Shown: piece by piece, positions 7,656-17,546 of the stretch
Numbering within the stretch: the stretch's first letter is position 1
Layout of the letters: each line of letters begins with the position of its first letter
Assembly (NCBI GenBank): GCA_003331265.1
Contig: QOPV01000003.1
Span: 18,877-82,876 of the forward strand
DNA: 64,000 nucleotides
Origin: Cryomorphaceae bacterium
GTDB taxonomy: Bacteria > Bacteroidota > Bacteroidia > Flavobacteriales > Flavobacteriaceae
Direction of reading: 5' to 3'
Notes under the pieces: generated by a model
Seen by the model: only the letters and a program-made list of their open reading frames with translations
Databases searched by the model: none
Told to the model about the DNA's origin: nothing
Program-made: the position numbers and the translations under genes

Positions 7656-8745
7656 CTTTTATGTTTTTTATTAAGCCGTTTTCAGAAATGGATATTTTAA
7701 CATCGCTCTTTTTATCGATAGCTGTGATATTAAATCCAGTTTCTGTTTTTAGAAAATTACACGAAATTTCTTGATTATTAACAATTATAGTTTCAAATTT
7801 TAATTCTTGATTGGTTTTGAAGTCCTTAAGATATTTTAATTCTTTAAAGGAAACTTTTCTAAAAAGAGCATAAAGAACTTGCTGAGTTATTATTTCATTA
7901 GAATTTTCGTAGTTTTTTTTTATTTCAAAATCTTTTTTAGAAAACTGTAAAAACCCCCAGTTTTCAGGAACATGCATATTAATTAGACCTTGGGGCGACC
8001 ACACCCAATTATATTCAGGCAGAAACTTACCATTTTCTTTTTTCCTTGAATACTTGCCTTTATTTATTTCGAAATCCCAGTTAACTCTAGAAAAATTGAT
8101 CCTCCATATATCACCAACTTTAGGATAATTGTAATCAAAAGGATCTTTTAATTTTGAAATTTCAACAAGAGGAATAGCTATTTCTACTGTCCAGTAATTA
8201 TCAATGTCATTAGGATTGTTAATGGTTCCATTAATGTATACAGCAGATTTTAATCCCTCTATATTCCAGGAACTGTCTGCTTTACCTTTGAGCCTGTAAG
8301 GTTTATCTAAATATAAATCCCACTCAGTTCCAAGTGCATTAATCTCAATTTCCCCATAATTAAAGACATGCTTGTTTGGGTTTATAAAAACTTCAAAATC
8401 ATTATTGTAGTAAATGACCTCATCTCTTTTAGTGATATCTGCCCAAATATGGGTCTCGTATATTTTTGCAAAAACATACAAATACTTATCACTCCAAAGC
8501 ATTTTAACATTTGTTTTTTGACTAGGCTTTTTAATTCCCTCAATATCAATAAAATCATCGGAATACTTTGCTCTATCCCATTCTAATTCATTATCTCTTC
8601 CATCAATTATAATTTCTTGATTTGTGTTGTGAACCACATAAGATTTTGGAATGAGAATTTCATTATCTAGATTAGCTTTTATTTTTTCAGTTAGATTACA
8701 ATTCAAAAAAAACACACAAAAAATATAAATAAAAATCATTCTCAT
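7648..8745 (-). CDS. CBM9-like (DOMON/carbohydrate-binding family 9) lipoprotein
   Basis: The N-terminus has a lipobox (IFCVFFLNCNLTE, Cys about residue 16). Residues about 40-260 show the CBM9-like pattern: IIIDGRDNELEWDRA, LWSDKYLYVFAKIYETHIWA, NNDFEVFINPNKH, EIEINALGTEWD, then VEIAIPLVEISKLKDP and GDIWRINFSRVNWD, ending with PENWGFLQFSK. In related proteins this domain binds sugars or forms part of larger glycosidases. The C-terminal 100 residues are not recognised. It is the first gene of the minus-strand operon 8745-5173, divergent from the EEP-family gene at 8807. Confidence 0.85.
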   Translation of the reverse strand: MRMIFIYIFCVFFLNCNLTEKIKANLDNEILIPKSYVVHNTNQEIIIDGRDNELEWDRAKYSDDFIDIEGIKKPSQKTNVKMLWSDKYLYVFAKIYETHIWADITKRDEVIYYNNDFEVFINPNKHVFNYGEIEINALGTEWDLYLDKPYRLKGKADSSWNIEGLKSAVYINGTINNPNDIDNYWTVEIAIPLVEISKLKDPFDYNYPKVGDIWRINFSRVNWDFEINKGKYSRKKENGKFLPEYNWVWSPQGLINMHVPENWGFLQFSKKDFEIKKNYENSNEIITQQVLYALFRKVSFKELKYLKDFKTNQELKFETIIVNNQEISCNFLKTETGFNITAIDKKSDVKISISENGLIKNIKDD

Positions 8746-8806
8746 TATTACAATATATAAAATGTATTAGTATTTTACAGTTTATAAATAAGGTAATTTA
8801 ATTGAT

Positions 8807-9646
8807 ATGAAAAAACTTATTCTATTAACAATATTCGTGACATTTTCATCTTTTAGTTATCTAAATGTATTTTCTGATCAAATTAAAGTCATTTCTTATA
8901 ATATCAGATATAACAACCCCAATGACGGAAAAGATGTTTGGGAAAATAGAAGGTCAACTGTTGTGGAGTTTATTTTTACCGAGTCCCCTGATTTTATTGG
9001 AATGCAGGAAGTTACCAATAGTCAATTGTTGTATTTAAATTCTAATCTATCGGATCATCATTATGTAGGAGTGGGGCGTGATGACGGAAAAACCAAAGGT
9101 GAGTACAGCCCCATTTTTTATAATAAATCTAATTATGATTTAATTAACTCTGATACTTTCTGGTTATCCGAAACTCCAAAGCTTATTTCAGTGGGTTGGG
9201 ATGCTTCTATGGAAAGGATTTGTACTTATGGATTGTTTCAACAAAAGACAAGTGGGAGAAGTGTATGGGTTTTCAATACTCATTTCGATCATATTGGAGA
9301 GGTGGCTAGGGATAAATCAATTGATTTAATTTTAAAAACAATTAAAGATTTGACAAAAAATAATGACCGTATAATTATTACTGGTGATTTTAATCTTTCG
9401 GATGATTCAAAACCTATTAAAAAAATTCAAAATTTTTACAATGATGTTAATATAGATATGGATAATAAAAGTAAGTTATATGGAACCTTTAACCAGTTTA
9501 AAATAAACTCTACTTTTCAAAGTAGAATTGACTATATCTTCTATAAGAATTTTATTTCCATCGAATCCACTCATGGTCATATTAAAACAAAAAATGGAAG
9601 ATGGGCTTCAGATCATCATCCAGTTATTTCTTTATTAAAATTCTAA
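8807..9646 (+). CDS. Exported endonuclease/exonuclease/phosphatase (EEP) family hydrolase
   Basis: This is a metal-dependent phosphodiesterase or phosphatase of the EEP superfamily. The motifs occur in order: IKVISYNIRYNNPNDG (Asn ligand), DFIGMQEVTNSQ (Glu ligand), FNTHFDHIG, ITGDFNLSDDS (catalytic Asp and Asn), SRIDYIFY and the terminal SDHHPVISLL (Asp-His pair). An N-terminal signal segment (residues 1 to about 22) indicates export. The length of 279 residues matches small secreted members. The nearby GDPD suggests phospholipid head-group or phosphoester scavenging, which is inference. The intergenic space before the next gene carries candidate operator C. Confidence 0.9.
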   Translation: MKKLILLTIFVTFSSFSYLNVFSDQIKVISYNIRYNNPNDGKDVWENRRSTVVEFIFTESPDFIGMQEVTNSQLLYLNSNLSDHHYVGVGRDDGKTKGEYSPIFYNKSNYDLINSDTFWLSETPKLISVGWDASMERICTYGLFQQKTSGRSVWVFNTHFDHIGEVARDKSIDLILKTIKDLTKNNDRIIITGDFNLSDDSKPIKKIQNFYNDVNIDMDNKSKLYGTFNQFKINSTFQSRIDYIFYKNFISIESTHGHIKTKNGRWASDHHPVISLLKF

Positions 9647-9659
9647 CAACCAAAAAAAC

Positions 9660-9687
9660 ATTCATAAAGGAATTTTTTTTATATTAG
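9660..9687 (+). promoter_or_regulatory. Candidate promoter/operator C: ATTC-N6-GAAT plus TATATTAG
   Basis: ATTCATAAAGGAAT (9660-9673) is an inverted repeat, followed after an all-T spacer by TATATTAG (9680-9687), upstream of the 9712 gene. Left flank (AAAAAACATTC) and box are nearly identical to site A at 1419-1444. This is the clearest copy of the shared motif. Confidence 0.5.
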
Positions 9688-9711
9688 TTTACTAATTATT
9701 AAAAAAATATT

Positions 9712-10470
9712 ATGAAAAAATTATTACTATTTACTTTTTCAATTCTTTTCACCTTATCATCCTTTGCTCAGGATGGTCCAGAAATTTGGATGACTTATGA
9801 GCTTAAAGCTAAAAAGGGAATGGAAGAAAAATTTGAACAAGCTGCAGCAAAAAAAATGAAAAAATTTAATAACACTGCAGAATCAGCTATGTACACTTTT
9901 AATATCATGGATGGTGAAAATCAAGGGATGTATTCTAGAGTGATTGGATGGAAAGATTGGGATTTTATGAATTCTCAAGATGACCGATCTGATGAATTAA
10001 AATATTGGAGAGATAATGTGGATCCATTCATTGAAGAATCCTCAGGATGGAAGGTGTGGAGAAGAATTGGATGGGTTTCTCATAATTGGGAGCCAGGAAA
10101 TACTTTTAAATACATGCTTGTTTCAAGAAGGTTTATTAAGCCCGGAAAAGATCAGGACGTTACTAATTTTTTAAGAAGATTGAAAATGGTCTATGAGAAA
10201 AACAACTATAGTGGAATTGTTGGTGTTTTTAGAGTAATGTCGGGTGGTAATACAAACGAATATATTATTTGTGAAGGCTTTAATAAATACGGAGAGTCAG
10301 GTGATTATCCAGATGCAGAGGATAAAACAGAAGAAGACCTTTACAATGAAATGTTTGGTTGGGAAGCTTACAGAAGAGATGCTGGAATGTACAACGAAGC
10401 TTTAGAAATGTACAGCAGAACAACAGAAAGACATCACTTTAACGAAGAACTTAGTACTATGTTAGACTAA
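9712..10470 (+). CDS. Secreted two-lobed alpha/beta-barrel protein, close paralog of 17547-18311
   Basis: The signal peptide (MKKLLLFTFSILFTLSSFAQ) predicts export. The mature protein has two barrel-like lobes: EIWMTYELKAKKGMEEKFEQ begins lobe 1 and FKYMLVSRRFIKPGKDQDVT begins lobe 2. It is clearly paralogous to the array protein at 17547-18311: SDELKYWRDNVDPF here matches SDELKYWNENVDPY there, and both end in a conserved LS-x2-L tail. The position pattern resembles ABM/NIPSNAP domains duplicated in tandem to make an intramolecular dimer. It has its own candidate promoter (site C) and a good terminator. The function is unknown. Confidence 0.82.
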   Translation: MKKLLLFTFSILFTLSSFAQDGPEIWMTYELKAKKGMEEKFEQAAAKKMKKFNNTAESAMYTFNIMDGENQGMYSRVIGWKDWDFMNSQDDRSDELKYWRDNVDPFIEESSGWKVWRRIGWVSHNWEPGNTFKYMLVSRRFIKPGKDQDVTNFLRRLKMVYEKNNYSGIVGVFRVMSGGNTNEYIICEGFNKYGESGDYPDAEDKTEEDLYNEMFGWEAYRRDAGMYNEALEMYSRTTERHHFNEELSTMLD

Positions 10471-10512
10471 TTACAAGTTAGTTTTGTTTAAAAAAACTTA
10501 ATTAATAAGAAT

Positions 10513-10542
10513 AAAAAAGCCCTTTAAATTAAGGGCTTTTTT
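10513..10542. terminator. Bidirectional rho-independent terminator
   Basis: The stem AAAAAAGCCCTT/AAGGGCTTTTTT with a 6-base loop lies between the convergent genes ending at 10470 and 10570. The flanking A and T runs allow use on both strands. Confidence 0.88.
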
Positions 10543-10569
10543 TATTGATTATTATTCTACTGAAGACAG

Positions 10570-12735
<2,166 letters not shown>

Positions 12736-12751
12736 TTATGAATTATATACA

Positions 12752-12759
12752 CAAATATA
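12752..12759 (-). promoter_or_regulatory. Candidate katG -7 box (TATATTTG)
   Basis: CAAATATA on the plus strand reads TATATTTG on the minus strand, a perfect match to the Bacteroidota -7 consensus TAnnTTTG. It lies 37 bases upstream of the katG ATG. No clear -33 TTG at the usual 19-base spacing was seen. Confidence 0.4.
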
Positions 12760-12843
12760 TACTAGAAGTTCAAGTATTAAAAGAAAAATATTTCAATTCT
12801 AAATAATAAATACTTATCACTTATAAATAAAACTTTTAATAAG

Positions 12844-12873
12844 ATTTCAATTAGAATGTTTTCTTTACTTTTA
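12844..12873 (+). promoter_or_regulatory. Candidate operator G: ATTT-N6-GAAT upstream of the 12879 lipoprotein
   Basis: ATTTCAATTAGAATGTTTTCTTTACTTTTA resembles site E (ATTTATATCAGAATGTTTCTTTATATTTA) upstream of 28995. The -7-like TACTTTTA ends only 5 bases before the ATG, so a promoter here would give an almost leaderless transcript. It is weaker than sites A, C and E. Confidence 0.3.
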
Positions 12874-12878
12874 CAACT

Positions 12879-13349
12879 ATGGATAAAATAAAACTACTTT
12901 TAATAAGCCTATTAATTATTTCTTGTTCTTCCAGTGACGAAGGTGAAAACACTTTCACAAATTCTGCAACTATTTGGAATGGAGCAACTATAACATTTAC
13001 CAAATCAGAGGGTTCAGACCCTACCGCTCAGGCCAATCAAGACCGATTAACATCTAATGTATGGATTACCAGAGGGAATGATGGTGGTCAATTTTATAAC
13101 ATTGTAAAAGAAAGCGTCGCTGATAAAACAAATAGTCCCGTTGGTACTAAATGGGCTATTGGTACATTAAGTCAAATCGAAACTCTTTCATTTACAAAAT
13201 TCAGAACAGCAGTTAGTAAACCAAAAGATGCTATTGGTAAAAATCTAGTGATGTATTTAGTTGATGATGACACGTACTTAAGTGTAAAAATCACGTCTTG
13301 GTCTGAGGGCAAAAAAGGCGGTTTTGCTTACGAAAGAAGTACCAAATAG
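12879..13349 (+). CDS. Lipoprotein made of one domain shared with the C-terminus of the next gene
   Basis: The start MDKIKLLLISLLIISCSSSDEGE gives a lipobox followed by acidic residues, a pattern linked to surface display in Bacteroidota. Residues about 32-156 are one domain I do not recognise, and it is strikingly similar to the last 135 residues of the 13398 protein: QDRLTSNVWITR against QDRITDNVWITR, NSPVGTKWAIGT against NSPVGTKWAVGT, and an identical GGFAYERSTK tail. It is therefore a single-domain sibling of the repeat-bearing protein downstream, 48 bases away and probably cotranscribed. The function is unknown. Confidence 0.82.
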   Translation: MDKIKLLLISLLIISCSSSDEGENTFTNSATIWNGATITFTKSEGSDPTAQANQDRLTSNVWITRGNDGGQFYNIVKESVADKTNSPVGTKWAIGTLSQIETLSFTKFRTAVSKPKDAIGKNLVMYLVDDDTYLSVKITSWSEGKKGGFAYERSTK

Positions 13350-13397
13350 AGTGTTAGTCCAACACAATTTTAACCTTTACTATTTTATATATTAAAT

Positions 13398-15767
13398 ATG
13401 AAAAAATTCATTTTATTTTTATCGGTATTGTTTTTATTTTCTTGTACAAAAGAAACAATAAAATATACTTTAACCACATCAGTTAATCCTGCGGAGTCAG
13501 GAACAGTTACTCCACAAACTAGGGAGTATAATGAAGGAGACACGGCTAGTTTATCAGCAACTGCTTCTGCAGAATACGTTTTCCAAAGTTGGACTGGTGC
13601 TACAGGTTCTGAAGAAACTACTGTTGTAATGAATTCTGATAAGACGGTGGTTGCAAACTTTGTTAAAAAGAAATATGCTTTAACCGTAAATAAACAAGGT
13701 GAGGGAACAGTTACAGAAAAGATAATAAAAGCAGGAGCTGCCACTGATTACAATAGTGGAACGGTGGTTGAGTTAACGGCAACTCCCTCTAGTGGATGGA
13801 AGTTCAAGGAATGGAGTGGAGATTTGACAGGAACTGAGAATCCAAAGGAGATTACTATTGATAAACCTAAAACAGTCACTGCAGTTTTTGAGACATTAAT
13901 TCCATTTTATTTAGATGCAAATGGGGTGACTATAAAAGCTTATGATTGGGTGACGTCTGGGACCACTGGGGAATTAGGAGGTGTGACTTACACGGCTGTA
14001 GACAAAGATAAGTTAAAAGAAATGTTAGAAAACTCCGAAACAGATGTGACTAAAATAGTAACTACAACTATTAAAGATGATTTTATAATTCCAGGAGATT
14101 TGTTTAGAATAGCGATGAATGAAGAAAGATTTGGAGCTAATATTAATACTTGGGATATGAGCAACGTTAATTCTTTGGAGTCTATGTTTGTTGGCGTAAG
14201 TAAAGATAGTGGTGTAGATGGAAAATCTGTAAATATTGATATAAGTAAGTGGGATGTTAGTAATGTGACGAATTTTAAAAATTTTCTTGGTCCCTATTGT
14301 ACAATAATTAAAGTGGGAGATTTAAGTAATTGGGATGTTAGTAAAGCTACTAATATGGAAGCAATGTTTTTTCCGACTAGGATAGACGGTTCAGATGAAA
14401 AAAAATGGATATTTGGAGATTTATCAAACTGGGATGTTAGTAAAGTTGAATCTATGAGTAATATGTTTGGAAATCTTTTAATCGATTTCGATATCACTAA
14501 ATGGAATGTAAGTAGTGTAAAAAATATGTCTTCCTTGTTTGATCAAAATACTACTTTTAATCAAGACATTTCAGGTTGGAATACCTCGAGTGTAACTAAT
14601 ATGTCCTCTATGTTTAGAGGAGCTAGTTCATTTAACCAAAATATAGGTTCATGGAATACTGGTAATGTCACAAATATGGAAAAAATGCTTAATAATGCTA
14701 CTGTTTTTAATCAAGACATTTCTAATTGGAATACAGCTAATGTTACCAATATGTCAAACTTGTTTTATATGGCAATAGCTTTCAATCAAAATATTCAAAG
14801 TTGGAACGTTAGTAATGTTACTGACATGTCATCTTTATTTCATGGAGCTTCATCTTTTAATCAGGATATATCTTCTTGGAATACCGCTAATGTCCAAAAA
14901 ATGCAAAGTTTATTTTCTAACGCATCAGCTTTTAATCAGGATGTATCTTCTTGGAATACTGCTAATGTATTTAATATGGCCTATATGTTTACTGCAGCAA
15001 CTTCTTTTAATCAAGATCTTAACAGTTGGGATACATCTAGTGTTAAGCAAATGCAGGGGATGTTTAATGAAGCATCATCATTTAATGGAAATATTTCGAA
15101 TTGGAATACTAGTAAAGTAGATACTATGGTAGGTATGTTTTTTGGAGCTAGTTCATTTAATCAAAATATAGGAAGTTGGGATGTAGGTGAAGTTAACGAA
15201 CCTTTATCAATGCGCGAAATGTTTAAAAATGCTACATCATTTAATCAAGATTTAACCAAATGGTGTGTAACTAATGTTACATATGAACCAGTTGATTTTA
15301 GTACTAGTTCTGCATTAACAAGTGCTAATAAGCCAGTCTGGGGAACATGTCCCTCCTCTGGAAGTAATATTTGGACAGGAACTAATATGACATTTACTAA
15401 AGGCGATCAATCTGATCCCACTTTGGAGTCCAATCAAGATAGAATCACAGATAATGTTTGGATTACTAGACCAAACAAAAAAGAAGATGGTAAAAACGGG
15501 TATGGACAAATATATAATATTAAAGAAGAAAGTAAGCCCGATGAAAACAATAGTCCTGTAGGAACTAAATGGGCTGTTGGAACAATTGATCAAATAGAAA
15601 CGTTAACATTTAAAAAATTTAGAGCAGCAGTTGGAAAACCTAAAAATGTTGTTGGTAAAAATTTAGTGATGTATTTAGAAAAAGACGATGTGTATTTATC
15701 AGTTAAATTTACATCTTGGTCACAGGGTGAGAAAGGCGGTTTTGCTTACGAAAGAAGTACAAAATAA
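13398..15767 (+). CDS. Surface lipoprotein: InlB-B-like repeats, DUF285/BspA repeats, shared C-terminal domain
   Basis: This is a 789-residue lipoprotein (lipobox LFLFSCTKE). After the anchor come two divergent InlB-B-type repeats of about 70 residues, each ending in SWTG/EWSG and VVANF/TAVFE. Next is a long array of about 15 units of roughly 25 residues of the type FNQDISSWNTANVTNMSSMF (DUF285, BspA-like leucine-rich-type repeats). The last 135 residues duplicate the preceding lipoprotein gene. Known relatives are cell-surface proteins thought to bind proteins or matrix. No type IX secretion tail was seen. Adhesion or binding at the outer membrane is the likely role; the ligand is unknown. 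Confidence 0.9.
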   Translation: MKKFILFLSVLFLFSCTKETIKYTLTTSVNPAESGTVTPQTREYNEGDTASLSATASAEYVFQSWTGATGSEETTVVMNSDKTVVANFVKKKYALTVNKQGEGTVTEKIIKAGAATDYNSGTVVELTATPSSGWKFKEWSGDLTGTENPKEITIDKPKTVTAVFETLIPFYLDANGVTIKAYDWVTSGTTGELGGVTYTAVDKDKLKEMLENSETDVTKIVTTTIKDDFIIPGDLFRIAMNEERFGANINTWDMSNVNSLESMFVGVSKDSGVDGKSVNIDISKWDVSNVTNFKNFLGPYCTIIKVGDLSNWDVSKATNMEAMFFPTRIDGSDEKKWIFGDLSNWDVSKVESMSNMFGNLLIDFDITKWNVSSVKNMSSLFDQNTTFNQDISGWNTSSVTNMSSMFRGASSFNQNIGSWNTGNVTNMEKMLNNATVFNQDISNWNTANVTNMSNLFYMAIAFNQNIQSWNVSNVTDMSSLFHGASSFNQDISSWNTANVQKMQSLFSNASAFNQDVSSWNTANVFNMAYMFTAATSFNQDLNSWDTSSVKQMQGMFNEASSFNGNISNWNTSKVDTMVGMFFGASSFNQNIGSWDVGEVNEPLSMREMFKNATSFNQDLTKWCVTNVTYEPVDFSTSSALTSANKPVWGTCPSSGSNIWTGTNMTFTKGDQSDPTLESNQDRITDNVWITRPNKKEDGKNGYGQIYNIKEESKPDENNSPVGTKWAVGTIDQIETLTFKKFRAAVGKPKNVVGKNLVMYLEKDDVYLSVKFTSWSQGEKGGFAYERSTK
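14129..15300 (+). repeat. About 15 tandem DUF285/BspA-type coding repeats
   Basis: Units of about 75 bp encode FNQ(D/N)I-x2-WNT-x2-VTNM-x2-(M/L)F-x3-(S/T). The first five units are more diverged and of variable length, while units 6 to 13 are regular and similar at DNA level, so they are prone to recombination and copy-number change. Confidence 0.85.
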
Positions 15768-15791
15768 ACTCCAAATTCTTAAATTTATAAT

Positions 15792-16334
15792 ATGAAAAAG
15801 CTATTCCTTATACTTTTATTCATTCCTTTATTTTCTATAAGTCAGGACGATTCTAATAAAAAGAACGGTTTACAAAACTTATTGAAACAAGCTGAAAAAT
15901 TAGTTGGTAATATTGATATAGATTTTAAAGATAAAGCAGATAAAAATTCTAATAATGATATTGAAAAAAACATCATCTCTTTATGGAAAAATTACAGTAA
16001 AGCTTTTGAATATAAAGATTATGAAAAATTAGTTTCATATTTTTCTTTTCCCTCAGTTTTTGGTATTTCAACCAGCCCAGTGGTTTTAAATAATAAAGCG
16101 GAATTAGTAGAAAGGTATAAGGTTGTTAGAGAAGCGAATATGCAAGATGGTTATAGGTATTCTCTTTTGGAAGATTATGAGTTTTTTCAATTGTCCCAGA
16201 ATACCTGTCTTGTAAAAGCTACGTATAGTAGATATAATACTAATTATAATAAAATCTACACTGGACAGGGACTTTATTTTTACAAGAGAATAAATAATAC
16301 TTGGAAACTTTATGCTATCGATTCTTTGCAGTAA
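15792..16334 (+). CDS. Exported NTF2-like protein
   Basis: The signal peptide MKKLFLILLFIPLFSISQ predicts export. A charged linker (residues about 20-55) leads into a domain of about 120 residues that reads like an NTF2 fold: IISLWKNYSKAFEYKDYEKLVSYFSFPS (helix with the place-holding acidic and aromatic residues), then beta strands ending IYTGQGLYFYKRINNTWKLYAIDSL. The family name is inferred from this pattern, and no catalytic dyad is evident. It lies 24 bases downstream of the large repeat lipoprotein and is probably in the same operon. It ends opposite the minus-strand array, separated by a long AT-rich inverted repeat. Confidence 0.75.
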   Translation: MKKLFLILLFIPLFSISQDDSNKKNGLQNLLKQAEKLVGNIDIDFKDKADKNSNNDIEKNIISLWKNYSKAFEYKDYEKLVSYFSFPSVFGISTSPVVLNNKAELVERYKVVREANMQDGYRYSLLEDYEFFQLSQNTCLVKATYSRYNTNYNKIYTGQGLYFYKRINNTWKLYAIDSLQ

Positions 16335-16351
16335 ACGTGCTTAAATAAGGA

Positions 16352-16423
16352 CCTCTTAAACTAAACATTATTATATTATTTAAATAATCAAAAATAAACA
16401 TATAAAAAATTCAATTTAAGAGG
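16352..16423. repeat. Inverted repeat between convergent units, possible terminator
   Basis: CCTCTTAAA (16352-16360) and TTTAAGAGG (16415-16423) are perfect complements around a roughly 54-base AT-rich loop that holds a second palindrome (ATTATTTAAATAAT). It lies between convergent genes 15792 (plus) and 16518 (minus). The loop is too long for a standard terminator, so the role is uncertain. Confidence 0.35.
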
Positions 16424-16517
16424 ATTTTTAAAACTCTATAATAAATTATTAACCTGTATTCCACCACAGATATCAATCCATTAGTCTTGTAATTTTTTTT
16501 ACAGTAATAATTTTAAT

Positions 16518-17018
16518 TTAATCAATAATTCCATTCCACTGATTGACTCTAAAAAACTTTCCATTTCTGATAAAAACTTTATCAACAACTCTAAGTTTTT
16601 CAACATTTCCATCTTTATAACGGTTTTCTCTAAAAGAAATAGTTACGGTTTCAAAATCATCACCATCTCTTTTTAATGGAACAGCATTCCATATGTATCT
16701 TGTTATTGAATCGTATGGAGATTGAATTTGAGATAGAAACTCATTTGATGGATTAACAACCGGAATTGCTTTTCCCATTGATGGCTCAAAGAACATTACA
16801 GTATCAGCAGAAACTTCATTCATATAGTCAAAGTTACCGTCAGCATAAGCAAGGATTGCATTAACTGCAATTTCCGTGGACTCATCTGAACCAAGCATGT
16901 ACTTTTTACCTTCACTTTGTCCATTATAAACCATTCCGGCAGATCTCTCAACTTCAATAGTTTTTGTTTCACAGCTTATAAAAGCTGTAGTTATAAATAG
17001 TAATAGTATTTTTTTCAT
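16518..17018 (-). CDS. NTF2-like lipoprotein (array member, last gene)
   Basis: A lipobox (LLLFITTAFISCETK, Cys16) marks a lipoprotein. After a linker, ESTEIAVNAILAYADGNFDYMNEVSADTVMF matches the first helices and strand of NTF2/SnoaL-like domains, and the C-terminal FIRNGKFFRVNQWNG matches the last strand pair. It is clearly paralogous to the next gene upstream (17034): both begin with an SCETK-x-(I/V)-E-V stretch and end with I-x-(N/D)-G-K-(F/I)-FRV. It is the 3'-most gene of the ten-gene minus-strand array, 15 bases from its neighbour. The function is unknown; the pocket lacks an obvious catalytic set. Confidence 0.8.
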   Translation of the reverse strand: MKKILLLFITTAFISCETKTIEVERSAGMVYNGQSEGKKYMLGSDESTEIAVNAILAYADGNFDYMNEVSADTVMFFEPSMGKAIPVVNPSNEFLSQIQSPYDSITRYIWNAVPLKRDGDDFETVTISFRENRYKDGNVEKLRVVDKVFIRNGKFFRVNQWNGIID

Positions 17019-17033
17019 AATTTTTATTTAATG

Positions 17034-17537
17034 TTAATCGTCTGTATACCAATCGGCGCTCCAGGCTTGGACACGAAATATTTTACCGTCTTTGATGTGG
17101 AATCTTTCAAATAACCTATCGTCTTCAAAAGTTCCGTCTTTTTTATATTTTTTTTCTCTTGAAGCTAAAGAGACAACAACATGTTCTTGACCTTCCCATT
17201 GATGGGGAATAAATCCTTGTGGATCTTGTCTTATTGAATCATAACCAGATAAATATGCAGTTATAAATTCTTTATCAGCTTTAATTGGTATTTTTGAGTT
17301 TGGAACCCACCAAGTAATAGTATCAGTCAATACCTCAAACATACCGTCAGGATCCATGTTATTCCAAGCCTTTAATAGTTTCTTTACCACATCAACATTG
17401 TCGTCAGATGCAATATAAAACTTACTTCCTTTATTTTCTCCTCTAGCAATTTCACCTCCTTTAACAGGAACTTCAACTACCTTGGTTTCACAACTTAAAA
17501 AAGTCACGATAATAGATAATAGTAATATTTTTTTCAT
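17034..17537 (-). CDS. NTF2-like lipoprotein (array member)
   Basis: This lipoprotein starts MKKILLLSIIVTFLSCETK. The NTF2-like domain begins NVDVVKKLLKAWNNMDPDGMFEVLTDTITWW and ends RFHIKDGKIFRVQAWSADW. It is a paralog of 16518-17018 with conserved spacing of the helix (A-x-W/Y-x3-D) and terminal strands (GK-x-FRV-x2-W). It is followed after 15 bases by that paralog and preceded by the barrel protein at 17547 only 9 bases away, so the three are probably cotranslated. It is anchored in a membrane facing the periplasm or cell surface; the ligand is unknown. Confidence 0.8.
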   Translation of the reverse strand: MKKILLLSIIVTFLSCETKVVEVPVKGGEIARGENKGSKFYIASDDNVDVVKKLLKAWNNMDPDGMFEVLTDTITWWVPNSKIPIKADKEFITAYLSGYDSIRQDPQGFIPHQWEGQEHVVVSLASREKKYKKDGTFEDDRLFERFHIKDGKIFRVQAWSADWYTDD

Positions 17538-17546
17538 AAAATTATT

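Noticed and set aside
14815-15120. ORF on the plus strand in another frame inside the repeat lipoprotein, and 14294-14497 on the minus strand
   Set aside because: They are out-of-frame shadows of the DUF285 repeats; the regular DNA repeat keeps alternative frames open.
14129-15300. Possible CRISPR-like direct repeat array
   Set aside because: The repeats are contiguous coding units of about 75 bp with no unique spacers, and they translate cleanly into DUF285 repeats.
16352-16423. Firm call as rho-independent terminator
   Set aside because: The arms are perfect but the loop is over 50 bases and there is no clean T run, so it is listed only as an inverted repeat.
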